Source: Paracoccaceae bacterium (GTDB taxonomy: Bacteria; Pseudomonadota; Alphaproteobacteria; Rhodobacterales; Rhodobacteraceae). From it: a DNA stretch of 64,000 nucleotides. Below, piece after piece: positions 1 to 11,220 of the stretch. The translations under genes and the position numbers were made by a program. The DNA is taken from NCBI GenBank assembly GCA_002709405.1, contig PAQV01000051.1:1-64000 (forward strand). Direction: 5' to 3'. Within the stretch, counting starts at the first letter, position 1; the number at the start of each line of letters is the position of its first letter. The notes under the pieces were generated by a model. That model saw only the letters and a list, made by a program, of their open reading frames with translations, did not search any database and was not told where the DNA came from.

Positions 1-794
1 CCGGGCTGCGCTACGCCCCGCTCTACACCGATCTGCGCGCGGCGCAGGCGCGGGGGGAGCTGGGCGAGGTGATCTCGATCGAGGCCTCCGAGCATATCCC
101 GCCCTACCACGGTGCCTTCTTCATGCGCGACTGGCGCCGCTACGACCGCTACGCGGGCGGCTTCATGCTCGAGAAGTGCTGCCACGACATCGACCTCTAC
201 AACGGCATGATCGGTGCCCGGCCCGCCCGGGTCAGCAGCTTTGGCGGGCGCCGGACCTTTGTCCCGGCCAATGACCCGCGCAACCGGGGGATCAACGACA
301 TGGAGGTCTATCACCGCAAGCGCGTCGGCTGGAACGGCACCGACAAGGTCTTCGACAGCGACGCCGAGATCATCGACTACCAGGTGGCCATCGTCGAATA
401 TGCCAACGGCGCGGCCCTGTCCTTCCACACCAACCTGAACGTGCCCGACGACTTCCGCCGCTTTGCCGTCATCGGCACCCGCGGCATGGCCGAAGGCGAT
501 TTCGTGCGCGGGTTTCTGAATGTCACCGACAGCCACACCTCCGACCCGCTGATCCGCAAGGAGTACCAGGCCACCGCCCTGTCCCAGCACTACGGCGCCG
601 ACGAACAGATGGCCGAGGGCGTCATCGCCGCCGTGCAGACCGGCGCCGACCAGCCGGTCTCGGTGCTTGACGCGCTGGAGGCCGGGCTGCTGGCCATGGC
701 CATGGACGAGGCCCGCGCCCAGCGCACCGTCATCGACATGACCGCCACCTGGGACCGCTACGACGCGGCGCTCACCGCATCGGCGGCCGCCTGA
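1..794 (+). CDS. Gfo/Idh/MocA-family oxidoreductase (C-terminal part)
   Basis: This is the C-terminal part of an NAD(P)-dependent sugar/cyclitol oxidoreductase of the Gfo/Idh/MocA family. The frame is open from base 3 to the TGA at 792-794, about 263 codons; the N-terminal Rossmann domain lies before the window. The segment GGFMLEKCCHDIDLYNG matches the family's GG-x-L-x-D/E-x2-xHDxD segment carrying the catalytic His. The next gene, a sugar permease, starts 1 nt after the stop, so the enzyme is probably co-transcribed with the CUT1 importer and acts on its imported sugar. The substrate cannot be told from sequence. Confidence 0.85.
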   Translation, partial: GLRYAPLYTDLRAAQARGELGEVISIEASEHIPPYHGAFFMRDWRRYDRYAGGFMLEKCCHDIDLYNGMIGARPARVSSFGGRRTFVPANDPRNRGINDMEVYHRKRVGWNGTDKVFDSDAEIIDYQVAIVEYANGAALSFHTNLNVPDDFRRFAVIGTRGMAEGDFVRGFLNVTDSHTSDPLIRKEYQATALSQHYGADEQMAEGVIAAVQTGADQPVSVLDALEAGLLAMAMDEARAQRTVIDMTATWDRYDAALTASAAA

Positions 795-795
795 C

Positions 796-1680
796 ATGCC
801 GGGCCGGAAAACAGCCGTTCTCTTTGCCTGCCTGCTGCTTCTGCCGGCGGTGCTGTACGTGGTGGCCATCGTTGCCTACCCGCTGGTCGACACGTTCTAC
901 CTGTCCTTCACCGATGCCTCGCTGCGCCGCACAACCAACTGGATCGGCTGGGCGAATTACGAAAAGATCTTCGACACCGAATTCGCCACCATCATCATTC
1001 GCACCTTCGTCTGGACCTTCCTGTCGGTCGCCCTGAAGATGATCATCGGCACATCCGGAGCCCTTTTGCTCAACGCCGCCCTGCCCGGCCGGGCGGTCTT
1101 TCGCATTCTCACCATGCCCCCCTGGATCGTGCCCATGGCCATCGGGATCTTCATGTGGGGCTGGATGTATAACGGCCAGTTCGGGATGATTTCCGGGCTG
1201 CTGCAGCGCTTCGGCCTGTCGGACGGGCCGGTGGCCTTCCTGGCCTATGGCCACACCGCCTTCTGGGCGACCATCGTGACCGATGTCTGGATCGGCGTGC
1301 CCATGGTCACCATGTACATGCTCGCCGCCATCCAGGCCGTGCCGCTGGACCTGAACGAGGCCGCCTGGGTCGACGGGGCCAGCCGCTTCTACCGGCTGCG
1401 CCGGATCACCCTGCCGATGATCCTGCCCTCGGCCATCACCATGTCGATGATCTCGCTGATCTCGACCTTCAATTCCTTCGATATCATCTGGATCCTGACC
1501 CAGGGCGGCCCGTCCGGGTCGACCACCACGATGATCATCGACACCTACAAGACCGCCATCGGATCGAAACGCTTCGGCGAGGGCGCGGCGCGGGCGGTGG
1601 TGATCTGCATCTTCCTGTCGGCCTTCGCGCTTTTGTACTTCCGGGCCATCACCAAGATCAGCAACAGGATGACGACGTGA
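796..1680 (+). CDS. Sugar ABC transporter permease, MalF/UgpA-type
   Basis: Inner-membrane permease of a CUT1 carbohydrate importer, 294 aa, with about six hydrophobic segments beginning at residue 6. The EAA-type cytoplasmic loop that contacts the ATPase is visible as NEAAWVDGASRFYRLRRITLP at about residues 190-210. A second permease, a binding protein and an ATPase follow on the same strand. The stop (TGA 1678-1680) overlaps the next start, which implies translational coupling. The usual partner order (MalF-type before MalG-type) is kept. Substrate is unknown; the neighbouring oxidoreductase suggests a sugar or sugar acid. Confidence 0.93.
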   Translation: MPGRKTAVLFACLLLLPAVLYVVAIVAYPLVDTFYLSFTDASLRRTTNWIGWANYEKIFDTEFATIIIRTFVWTFLSVALKMIIGTSGALLLNAALPGRAVFRILTMPPWIVPMAIGIFMWGWMYNGQFGMISGLLQRFGLSDGPVAFLAYGHTAFWATIVTDVWIGVPMVTMYMLAAIQAVPLDLNEAAWVDGASRFYRLRRITLPMILPSAITMSMISLISTFNSFDIIWILTQGGPSGSTTTMIIDTYKTAIGSKRFGEGAARAVVICIFLSAFALLYFRAITKISNRMTT

Positions 1681-2537
1681 TGAAGAAGAACGCCATGATC
1701 AACCGCTACCGCTGGTGGGAAATGGTGCTGATGTACCTTGGCATCGCCCTGTTCCTGTTCTTCATCCTGGCCCCCTTCATCGAGGGCTTCCTGGTCTCTC
1801 TCAAACCCCTGGGCCTGCTGTTTTCCACGCCCTACAAGTTCTTTCCCGAAAACGGGTCCTTTGCGGCCTACCGCACCATGTGGGACAGCGTGCCCGGCTT
1901 CGGGCGCTACATCTTCAACTCGTTCTTCATCTCGACCGTCATCACCATTGTCGTGCTGGTGCTGGTCGTGCCGGCGTCTTATGCCTTTGCCCGCATCCCC
2001 TTTCCGGGCACCGGCGCCCTGCTGGGGGCGTTCCTGGCGGTCAACATGTTCTCGGGCGCGGTGCTGCTGATCCCGCTCTTCCGGCTGATGCGGTCCTACG
2101 GGTTGCTGAACACCTACTGGGCGATGATCGTGCCCGGCGTGGCTTTCCTGATCCCCACGGCGATCTGGCTGTTGCAGACCTACATGCGCCGGATCCCCAA
2201 GGAACTGGACGAGGCGGCCTATGTCGACGGCGCAAGCCATGTCTACATCCTGCGCCGGGTGATCCTGCCGCTCGCCATGCCCGGCATCATCGTGGTGGCC
2301 ATCACGACCTTTATCGGGGCCTATGCCCAGCAGTTCATCTTTGCCCTGACCTTCAATTCCAAGACCGAATTCATGCCCCTGCCGATCGGCCTTTTCGCCT
2401 ATTTCGGCCGGCAAGAGGTGGTCTGGAATGAACTCATGGCCGCCAGCTTCGTGGGCATCGCCCCGGCCATGATCCTGATCTTCGCGCTGCAACGCTACCT
2501 CGTGGCCGGCCTGACCGCCGGGGCGGTGAAGCAATAG
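1677..2537 (+). CDS. Carbohydrate ABC transporter permease, MalG/UgpE-type
   Basis: Second inner-membrane permease of the CUT1 importer, 286 aa, with about six membrane segments. Its EAA loop reads DEAAYVDGASHVYILRRVILP near residues 180-200. The start is either GTG at 1677 (4-nt overlap with the previous gene) or ATG at 1680, which shares one base with the upstream TGA; both imply coupling. An 89-nt gap with small GC-rich inverted repeats separates it from the binding-protein gene. Confidence 0.93.
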   Translation: MMKKNAMINRYRWWEMVLMYLGIALFLFFILAPFIEGFLVSLKPLGLLFSTPYKFFPENGSFAAYRTMWDSVPGFGRYIFNSFFISTVITIVVLVLVVPASYAFARIPFPGTGALLGAFLAVNMFSGAVLLIPLFRLMRSYGLLNTYWAMIVPGVAFLIPTAIWLLQTYMRRIPKELDEAAYVDGASHVYILRRVILPLAMPGIIVVAITTFIGAYAQQFIFALTFNSKTEFMPLPIGLFAYFGRQEVVWNELMAASFVGIAPAMILIFALQRYLVAGLTAGAVKQ

Positions 2538-2626
2538 GCGCAAGACCCGCCCCCGGGGTCCACACCCCAAAGGGGCCAACGCCCGTGTTCAAAAATGCCA
2601 CAAAGGCACCAACAGGAGAGTAACAG

Positions 2627-3835
2627 ATGACACCCCAAGTCCTGAAAGCAGGTGTGGCCGCCGCCGCCCTGCTGGCCGCCCTGCCCGCGGCCGCCGAGGA
2701 AATCACCATGATCGTCTGCGGCGACACCATGGACCCGATCCACGAAAAGTACATCGGCGAATGGGAAGCGGCCAACGAAGGCTGGACCGTCGCTCCCGAA
2801 GTCGTCGGCTGGGGCCAGTGCCAGGACAAGGTCACCACGCTGGCCGTTGCCGGCACGCCGGTGGCCCTGGCCTATGTCGGCTCGCGCACGCTGAAGGAAT
2901 TCGCCGAATTCGGCCTGATCGAACCGATCCCCATGACCGACGCCGAAAAGGCCTCGTACTTTCCCAACGTCGTGGGCACCGTGACCTACCAGGGCGAGCA
3001 ATGGGGCATCCCCGTCGCCTTCTCGACCAAGGCGCTTTACTGGAACAAGGACCTCTTCGCCGAGGCCGGCCTTGACCCCGACACCCCGCCCGCCACCTGG
3101 GAAGAGGTCATCTCCGCCGCCAAGGCCGTGACCGAAAACACCGACAGCGCGGGCTTTGGCCTGGTCGCCAAGACCTTCGACAACACCATGCACCAGTTCC
3201 TGCACTGGGTGTACACCAACAACGGCCAGATCATCGACGACGAGGGCAACATCGTCCTCAACTCGCCCGAGGTCCTGGTCGCCCTCGAAGCCTACAAGAC
3301 CCTCGTCCCCTATTCCGAGGAAGGCCCCACCGCCTATGAACAGAACGAGGTCCGCGCGATCTTCCTCGACGGCGGTGTCTCGATGATCCACGCCTCGATC
3401 GGTGCCGTCTCGCGCCTGGGGGACACCGACATCAACTGGGGCGTCGCCAACCTGCCGCTGGGCCCCGAAGCACAAGGCCCCGGCACGCTGCTGATCACCG
3501 ACAGCCTCGCCGTCTTCTCCGGCACCGGCGTCGAGGACCAGGCCATCAGCCTCGCCAAGTACCTCACCGCCCCCGCCGCCCAGGAGGAATACGACCTCAA
3601 CGCCGGCCTCACCCCCCTGCGCCCCTCGGCCACCATCGACGCGCTGGTCGCCGAAAAGCCTTACTGGGCCCCCTACATCGAGGGCATCGAATACGGCGGG
3701 CCGGAACCGCTCTTCACCGACTACCGCGCCTTCCAGAACATCATGATCGAAATGGTGCAATCGGTCGTCACCGGCGCCGCCGAACCGGCCGACGCCCTGG
3801 CCAAGGCCGACGCCGAACTGAAAGAGCTTCAGTGA
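2627..3835 (+). CDS. Extracellular sugar-binding protein of CUT1 importer
   Basis: Periplasmic solute-binding protein, 402 aa, of the type-1 extracellular family (SBP_bac_1). An N-terminal signal peptide is clear: hydrophobic core at residues 6-20, cleavage likely after ALPAAA. There is no lipobox Cys. The start is supported by the strong ribosome-binding site AGGAG about 10 nt upstream of ATG 2627. The internal segment GIPVAFSTKALYWNKDLF is typical of sugar-binding proteins. A strong hairpin follows the stop (3856-3879) and may raise the level of this message over the rest of the operon. Ligand unknown. Confidence 0.93.
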   Translation: MTPQVLKAGVAAAALLAALPAAAEEITMIVCGDTMDPIHEKYIGEWEAANEGWTVAPEVVGWGQCQDKVTTLAVAGTPVALAYVGSRTLKEFAEFGLIEPIPMTDAEKASYFPNVVGTVTYQGEQWGIPVAFSTKALYWNKDLFAEAGLDPDTPPATWEEVISAAKAVTENTDSAGFGLVAKTFDNTMHQFLHWVYTNNGQIIDDEGNIVLNSPEVLVALEAYKTLVPYSEEGPTAYEQNEVRAIFLDGGVSMIHASIGAVSRLGDTDINWGVANLPLGPEAQGPGTLLITDSLAVFSGTGVEDQAISLAKYLTAPAAQEEYDLNAGLTPLRPSATIDALVAEKPYWAPYIEGIEYGGPEPLFTDYRAFQNIMIEMVQSVVTGAAEPADALAKADAELKELQ

Positions 3836-3855
3836 CCCCGTCCCACTGACGCCCC

Positions 3856-3879
3856 TCCGGGCCCCTCACCGGGCCCGGA
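3856..3879 (+). terminator. Intercistronic hairpin after binding-protein gene
   Basis: A perfect 9-bp inverted repeat (TCCGGGCCC / GGGCCCGGA) with a 6-nt loop lies between the sugar-binding protein gene and the ATPase gene. It has no T-run, so it is more likely a 3'-end stabiliser or partial terminator than a full terminator. This is the usual arrangement for giving excess binding protein. Confidence 0.6.
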
Positions 3880-3901
3880 CCCTACCCAGAAAGGAAACCC
3901 C

Positions 3902-5026
<1,125 letters not shown>

Positions 5027-5330
5027 GCGGCTCAGGTGACCAAGGCGCTCCCCGCCCGACATCGGATGGGGCCCTTAGACAAAAAAGGCCGTAGGCTGCC
5101 TTTCGCCACACAATCCACGAATGGCAAAGGTGCGGGACCTTGCTGCCGTGCGCTGCACATGTTGCGTTGATCGGGACCAGCGGCAGCAATGCGCAGAAAT
5201 TCATTGGGAAACAGGCCGCCTCGACGGGAGTGGGCGGGCGTATATGACACTGATCGTTGAGAAGCCAAACTACTGATCCTTGTGACGCGAAGGAAGAGCC
5301 CCTAGGGTTTTGTTGACCGAAGGGGCTCGA
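5027..5330. other. Non-coding left edge of lower-GC island
   Basis: Between the sugar importer and the HNH gene the base composition falls noticeably relative to the flanking operons. I see no credible gene, tRNA or clear terminator here. The composition change marks the left boundary of a probable insertion. Confidence 0.4.
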
Positions 5331-6242
5331 GTGGAGATGCGCCGCTGCATTAAACAACCAATTCCAGAGATCTTTGCTGCTTGGGACGCCATGAAAGAAG
5401 CGGCCGAGGAGCATGTGCGAGGCGATTTCGTCCGGGCCGAGGCCCTATTTCGACAAGCGGACTCACCGAAGGTTTGGGAGTGGCTCAATTCTGCTTGGGT
5501 GGGCGTAACCAAGAATGTCGTCGAAATGAAGCCGGCGGGAGACACCTCGGTCATTCCAAAATCTGAGCGCGATCCCGACCGCAACATCGCACCGCATATC
5601 CGTAAGGCGGTACTTGAGCGTGATGGGTATCAGTGCCGGTACTGCGGAATTCCTGTAGTTCATGCAGATATCCGCAAAATCGCGGCAAAGCTGTACCCGG
5701 CGTCGGTCGGTTGGAATAATCGTGACGCATCAAAGCAACATGCCGGTTTTCAATGCCTCTGGCTGCAATTCGACCATGTTGAACCCCACAGCCATGGCGG
5801 AAGATCATCGACAGAAAATGTTGTGATCTCTTGCGCTCTCTGCAATTTTGGCAAAGACCGTTTCACTCTGCGACAGTTGCACGTTGAAGATCCGCGGCTT
5901 CGCGAGCCGGAACATACTGGCTACGATGGTCTTGAGTTGCTCAGAGAGTTCGCAGTTCCGAAGCCTCGGGTCCCCAAGGCGAAGAAACCGGCTGTCGACT
6001 TGTGTCTCAGTGTTCAACCTGCTGCTGGAACAGAGCGTTATTTCATCCCCGGCGCCTGGGTCAGTTCGGGCTATCTCCTGACGCCTATCATCGAGGGCAA
6101 ATCACGTTGGTTCAAGCTTTCCGAAGAGGTGAAGGCAGAATATGCTGTGAGAAATGGTGTCGGAGGTTGCATCTTGGTTTGCCACCCCAAGCTTCTAGAG
6201 AGACGCGGTATCAACGGGGCCCTGTTGCTTGATACTCATTGA
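5331..6242 (+). CDS. HNH endonuclease
   Basis: Protein of about 303 aa with a zinc-type HNH nuclease module in its middle. A CxxC pair (CRYCG) is followed by the core FDHVEPHSHGG, where His/Asp bind the metal and phosphate, then N at TENVV and a second CxxC (CALCN). The N-terminal ~75 residues are helical and unfamiliar; the C-terminal ~110 residues have no recognised domain. I chose GTG 5331 because AAGGGG lies 5 nt upstream; TTG 5310 or ATG 5337 are alternatives. Codon use and GC are clearly unlike the neighbours, indicating transfer. No methylase or phage gene accompanies it, so restriction or anti-phage use is only a guess. Confidence 0.8.
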   Translation: MEMRRCIKQPIPEIFAAWDAMKEAAEEHVRGDFVRAEALFRQADSPKVWEWLNSAWVGVTKNVVEMKPAGDTSVIPKSERDPDRNIAPHIRKAVLERDGYQCRYCGIPVVHADIRKIAAKLYPASVGWNNRDASKQHAGFQCLWLQFDHVEPHSHGGRSSTENVVISCALCNFGKDRFTLRQLHVEDPRLREPEHTGYDGLELLREFAVPKPRVPKAKKPAVDLCLSVQPAAGTERYFIPGAWVSSGYLLTPIIEGKSRWFKLSEEVKAEYAVRNGVGGCILVCHPKLLERRGINGALLLDTH

Positions 6243-6641
6243 TCAGAGTTGAAGTGAACGAGGACCTCGTGGCGCGTGTTGGACGGGGCGGCTGACCGAG
6301 TGCGCTGGACTGGGAACGGACGGATGCACGCGTAGCGAAGCCTTGGCATGGTCACGGTCAATTTGGGCTAAATGGAGAGGTTCACTACGGAATCAGCTGA
6401 GGCCCACGGATGGCTTCAGTACCCCATTCCCCTTGCTCGTAACCAACCGCCATTCGCGTTCCTTGTGAACCCTTCGAAAAGGTCTGGCTATTCTCGGGTA
6501 ACACTCTGTTCCGCAAATCCGGACGAGTTTACAACGCACACAGTCTTCGGACGGGGCCCCAAACCCTAACAACCAGTTAATTCACCGCTGCAACCTATTG
6601 ATTTCATTGAGCCTGAAAATGTCCCACGCGTGGGACATGCC
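6243..6641. other. Gene-free right edge of the HNH island
   Basis: About 400 nt of lower-GC sequence with no convincing gene. A 65-codon open frame at 6372-6569 lacks a ribosome-binding site and coding character. The stretch ends in a perfect 20-bp palindrome at 6619-6638. Confidence 0.45.
6619..6638 (-). terminator. Perfect 20-bp palindrome, probable terminator of the minus-strand genes
   Basis: ATGTCCCACGCGTGGGACAT is a perfect palindrome 3 nt beyond the stop of the minus-strand PLP-enzyme gene. On the minus strand it is followed by TTTC, so it can form a hairpin and end transcription. It also lies exactly where the lower-GC island ends, so a recombination-site role is possible. Confidence 0.55.
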
Positions 6642-7730
6642 TCACCAGACCTTGCCCCGGGCCGTCACGTCCAGGACCCTCGTGACCGTTTCACCATCGT
6701 GAAACACCATCCGGTCGAACAGGTTCGTCACGACGCAGGTATGGTTGGGCACGACCCGGACCACGTCTCCCACCTGCGGGCGATCGCCCGCCACGCCCGA
6801 CAGATCCACCGTCCCGTGCTCTTCTGACAGGGTCACGATGCGGGCGCCGGGGTAGCCCTCGATCAGGCCGAAATCCTCGAACCCCAGCAGATCCGACGTG
6901 AGGCTTTTTGATCCCGCATCCAGGATCGCCCGGTCCTCGGTCGGGCGCGACACCACCGTGGCCAGCACATGCATGGCGCAATCCCCGGCCCCTGCATGCC
7001 CCGCCCGCATCATCGCCCGGTCGTTGTAGACACAGGTCCCCGCCCGATGCTCGGTGGCCGAGGGGATCTCGTGCGACAGGAACAGGTCCGGCGTGCCCCC
7101 GACCGAGACCGTGGGACAGTCCAGCCCGGCCTCGTCCAGCAAGGCCAGGGCCCGCGACAGGAAGGTTTCCACCTGGGCCGCGGCGCCGGCCGCCGGGTAG
7201 GTCATCAGCCCGCCAAAGCGCAGCCCCTCGGCCCCCGCGATCTGCCGGGCCAGGGTCAGCGCCGTTTCGGGGGTCTGAACCCCGCAGCGGGCCCCCGAGG
7301 TGTCGCATTCCACCAGCACGGTCAGCGGCCGGTCGGCCGAGAAGGTCGCCGCCAGCCCCGCGATCACGGCCGCGCTGTCGGCCGTCACCGCCAGGGCCGA
7401 CACCCGGTCGTTCAGCGCCTTCAGCCGGGCCAGCCGCACCGGCCCGAGGATATTGTAGGTGATCAGGATGTCCTGGAAGCCCGCCTCGGCAAAGACCTCG
7501 GCCTCGGTCACCTTCTGGCAATTGATGCCCACCGCCCCGGCCGCGACCTGCAAAGCGGCGACCTGGGGCAGCTTGTGGGTCTTGATGTGCGGCCGGAAGG
7601 CCCGCCCGATCCCGGTCATGTAGTCCTGGACCCGGGCGATGTTGGCCGCAAGGCGCGCCTCGTCGATGACGGGCATGGGCGTGACGATATCGGACAAAAG
7701 CGTGCCGGGCTGCGGCCAGGGGGCATCCAT
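6642..7730 (-). CDS. D-threonine aldolase / D-serine dehydratase-like PLP enzyme
   Basis: Fold-type III (alanine-racemase-like) PLP enzyme of 362 aa, related to D-threonine aldolase and eukaryotic-type D-serine dehydratase. The PLP lysine is in FRPHIKTHK near residue 40. The C-terminal PNHTCVVTNLFD motif carries the His and Cys that bind the active-site metal in DSD-type enzymes. The ATG at 7730 shares one base with the TGA of the upstream gene, so the two are coupled; a longer frame to 7991 exists but overlaps that gene. The likely role is metabolism of a D-amino acid or 3-hydroxy-amino acid; the exact substrate is not determinable. Confidence 0.85.
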   Translation of the reverse strand: MDAPWPQPGTLLSDIVTPMPVIDEARLAANIARVQDYMTGIGRAFRPHIKTHKLPQVAALQVAAGAVGINCQKVTEAEVFAEAGFQDILITYNILGPVRLARLKALNDRVSALAVTADSAAVIAGLAATFSADRPLTVLVECDTSGARCGVQTPETALTLARQIAGAEGLRFGGLMTYPAAGAAAQVETFLSRALALLDEAGLDCPTVSVGGTPDLFLSHEIPSATEHRAGTCVYNDRAMMRAGHAGAGDCAMHVLATVVSRPTEDRAILDAGSKSLTSDLLGFEDFGLIEGYPGARIVTLSEEHGTVDLSGVAGDRPQVGDVVRVVPNHTCVVTNLFDRMVFHDGETVTRVLDVTARGKVW

Positions 7731-8239
7731 CACGCGGCCTCGTACGGCAGGTAGCCCACGAAACCGGCGATCTTCCATCCTTCGGGCGTTTCGCGGCACC
7801 AGTACAGCGTCTGCCACAACATGCGGTCTTCTCCTCCGTCCTTGCGCCGGATCCGCCCGTCGAACTTCTTGCGCACCAAGGCGGCCGCGCCGGTAATCTC
7901 GATCTCTTCCAGCCGGGTCGCCGCGAAGATCGCCGCGCGGGGATCCTCGGCATAGTCCGTTTCGGCATTGGCCTGCGCCTGGCGCAGCCATTCATCACGA
8001 TACTGCTCGAGCGAGGCAAAGGACAGCGCCCAGTTCTGCGGATCGGGATCGAAATTCGCGTTCATGCCCGTGAAATTTTCGGCAATGAAATCGCCCGCCG
8101 TCATCGACCAGTCCGCCGCCAGGAAGGCGTCGATGTCGCGCGGCACCAGCATCTCCCAGATCGCATGGCGCACGGCATCTTCGGGGGCGAAGGGGTTTTG
8201 CATCGGGTCACGCAGGCTTTGGTCAGGCTGGGGGCTCAT
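7730..8239 (-). CDS. NTF2/SnoaL-like protein of unknown function
   Basis: 169-aa cytoplasmic protein resembling the NTF2-like (SnoaL) cone fold: an N-terminal helical part, then a strand pattern ending in TLYWCRETPEGWKIAGFVGYLP, which looks like the family's closing strands. No catalytic residues can be assigned. It is the first gene of a two-gene minus-strand unit with the PLP enzyme (one-base overlap), divergent from the RpiR regulator. A GAAA-N4-TTTC dyad lies 4 nt upstream of its start codon, suggesting control by that regulator. I do not recognise a specific function. Confidence 0.7.
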   Translation of the reverse strand: MSPQPDQSLRDPMQNPFAPEDAVRHAIWEMLVPRDIDAFLAADWSMTAGDFIAENFTGMNANFDPDPQNWALSFASLEQYRDEWLRQAQANAETDYAEDPRAAIFAATRLEEIEITGAAALVRKKFDGRIRRKDGGEDRMLWQTLYWCRETPEGWKIAGFVGYLPYEAA

Positions 8240-8242
8240 GTT

Positions 8243-8254
8243 GAAATTCTTTTC
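8243..8254. promoter_or_regulatory. Candidate RpiR operator, copy 1
   Basis: GAAATTCTTTTC, of the form GAAA-N4-TTTC, directly upstream of the NTF2-like gene. It resembles copies 2-4 (N5 spacing) in this window. Confidence 0.4.
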
Positions 8255-8315
8255 GTGATTTGCGGTTTTCTCTGGTCAGTTTTGGGGGCTGATGCCAAAG
8301 TGTCAACGCAAATAA

Positions 8316-8328
8316 GAAAATCCTTTTC
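8316..8328. promoter_or_regulatory. Candidate RpiR operator, copy 2
   Basis: GAAAATCCTTTTC, an inverted repeat (GAAAA-TCC-TTTTC) about 60 nt upstream of the RpiR-family gene and within the divergent promoter region. It fits autoregulation. Confidence 0.5.
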
Positions 8329-8388
8329 GGATCTCACCCTGCCTTCCAAGGGGACCGCATCCGAAAGACACGCGGAAGGAGGCGGCCG

Positions 8389-9252
8389 ATGGACATATTC
8401 TCGACGCTGATGCAGGAGGGTCTGAAGCTCTCGCAATCCGAACAGCGGCTGGCCGACCTGGTGCTGGAGGATCTCGACTTCGCCGTCAATGCCTCGATCA
8501 CCGACCTGGCTGCCCGGGCCGAGGTGTCGCCCCCCACCGTGACCCGGTTTTGCCGGCGGCTGGGCTGCCAGTCGTTTTCCGATTTCAAGGTCACGCTGGC
8601 CAAGTCGTCCTATGTCGGCCTGCGCTACCTCAAACCCGAGGCCCGGTCGCGCACCGCCTCCGAGGTGGCCGAGGACATCGTGACCAAGGCGCAGAACGCG
8701 CTGTTCGTGGCCCATGGCCAGCTGGACCTGGCAGCCATCGAACAGGCCGCGGCGGTGCTGTCCAAGGCCGGGATGATCTATGCTTTCGGCTCGGGCGGGA
8801 ATTCGTCGATGATCGTGGGTGAAATGCAGAACCGCCTGTTCCGGCTGGGCCTGCGCATCACGACCTCGACCGATCACGGCATGCAGATGATGCAGGCCTC
8901 GGCGGTGACGGCCAATGACGTGGTCTTCGGGTCCTCCTTTTCGGGGCGAAATGCGGAACTGGTGCGCGCCTTTTCACTGGCCCGCGACCAGGGGGCCACG
9001 ACGATTGCCCTGACCCAGTCGAACAGCCCGGTGGCCGAGGCCGCCGATATCGTGCTGACCGTCGACCTGCCCGAGGGCGAGAACATCTTCCGGCCGACCT
9101 CGACCCGCTACGCGATGCTTGCGGTGCTCGACATCCTGGCCAACCTGGTCGCCTACACCGACCGCACGGCTACCGCCGCCACCCTGCGCCGGATCAAGGA
9201 AAGCCTGATCCGCCACCGCGACGGCGACGACAGCCAGCTTCTGGGCGACTGA
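8389..9252 (+). CDS. MurR/RpiR-family transcriptional regulator
   Basis: 287-aa repressor-type regulator. An N-terminal HTH_6 domain (residues 1-77, with the SPPTVTRFCRRLGCQSFSDFK recognition region) is followed by a SIS sugar-isomerase-like sensor domain (about 115-245) containing FGSGGNS and FSGRNAEL, the phosphosugar-binding loops. Regulators of this type sense phosphorylated (amino) sugars. The start is supported by AAGGAGG upstream of ATG 8389. It lies next to GH20 hexosaminidase and near NagB, so GlcN6P or a related phosphosugar is the probable effector. Likely binding sites are GAAA-N4/5-TTTC dyads at 8243, 8316, 15839 and 15912. Confidence 0.9.
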   Translation: MDIFSTLMQEGLKLSQSEQRLADLVLEDLDFAVNASITDLAARAEVSPPTVTRFCRRLGCQSFSDFKVTLAKSSYVGLRYLKPEARSRTASEVAEDIVTKAQNALFVAHGQLDLAAIEQAAAVLSKAGMIYAFGSGGNSSMIVGEMQNRLFRLGLRITTSTDHGMQMMQASAVTANDVVFGSSFSGRNAELVRAFSLARDQGATTIALTQSNSPVAEAADIVLTVDLPEGENIFRPTSTRYAMLAVLDILANLVAYTDRTATAATLRRIKESLIRHRDGDDSQLLGD

Positions 9253-9289
9253 TCCGCCCGCCTCCCCACACGACAATCTTCGAGGTCCC

Positions 9290-11197
<1,908 letters not shown>

Positions 11198-11220
11198 CCC
11201 AAACCCGCGCGGATCAGACC

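Noticed and set aside
6372..6569. 65-codon plus-strand frame in the HNH island
   Set aside because: No ribosome-binding site, no recognisable feature, and not linked to neighbours.
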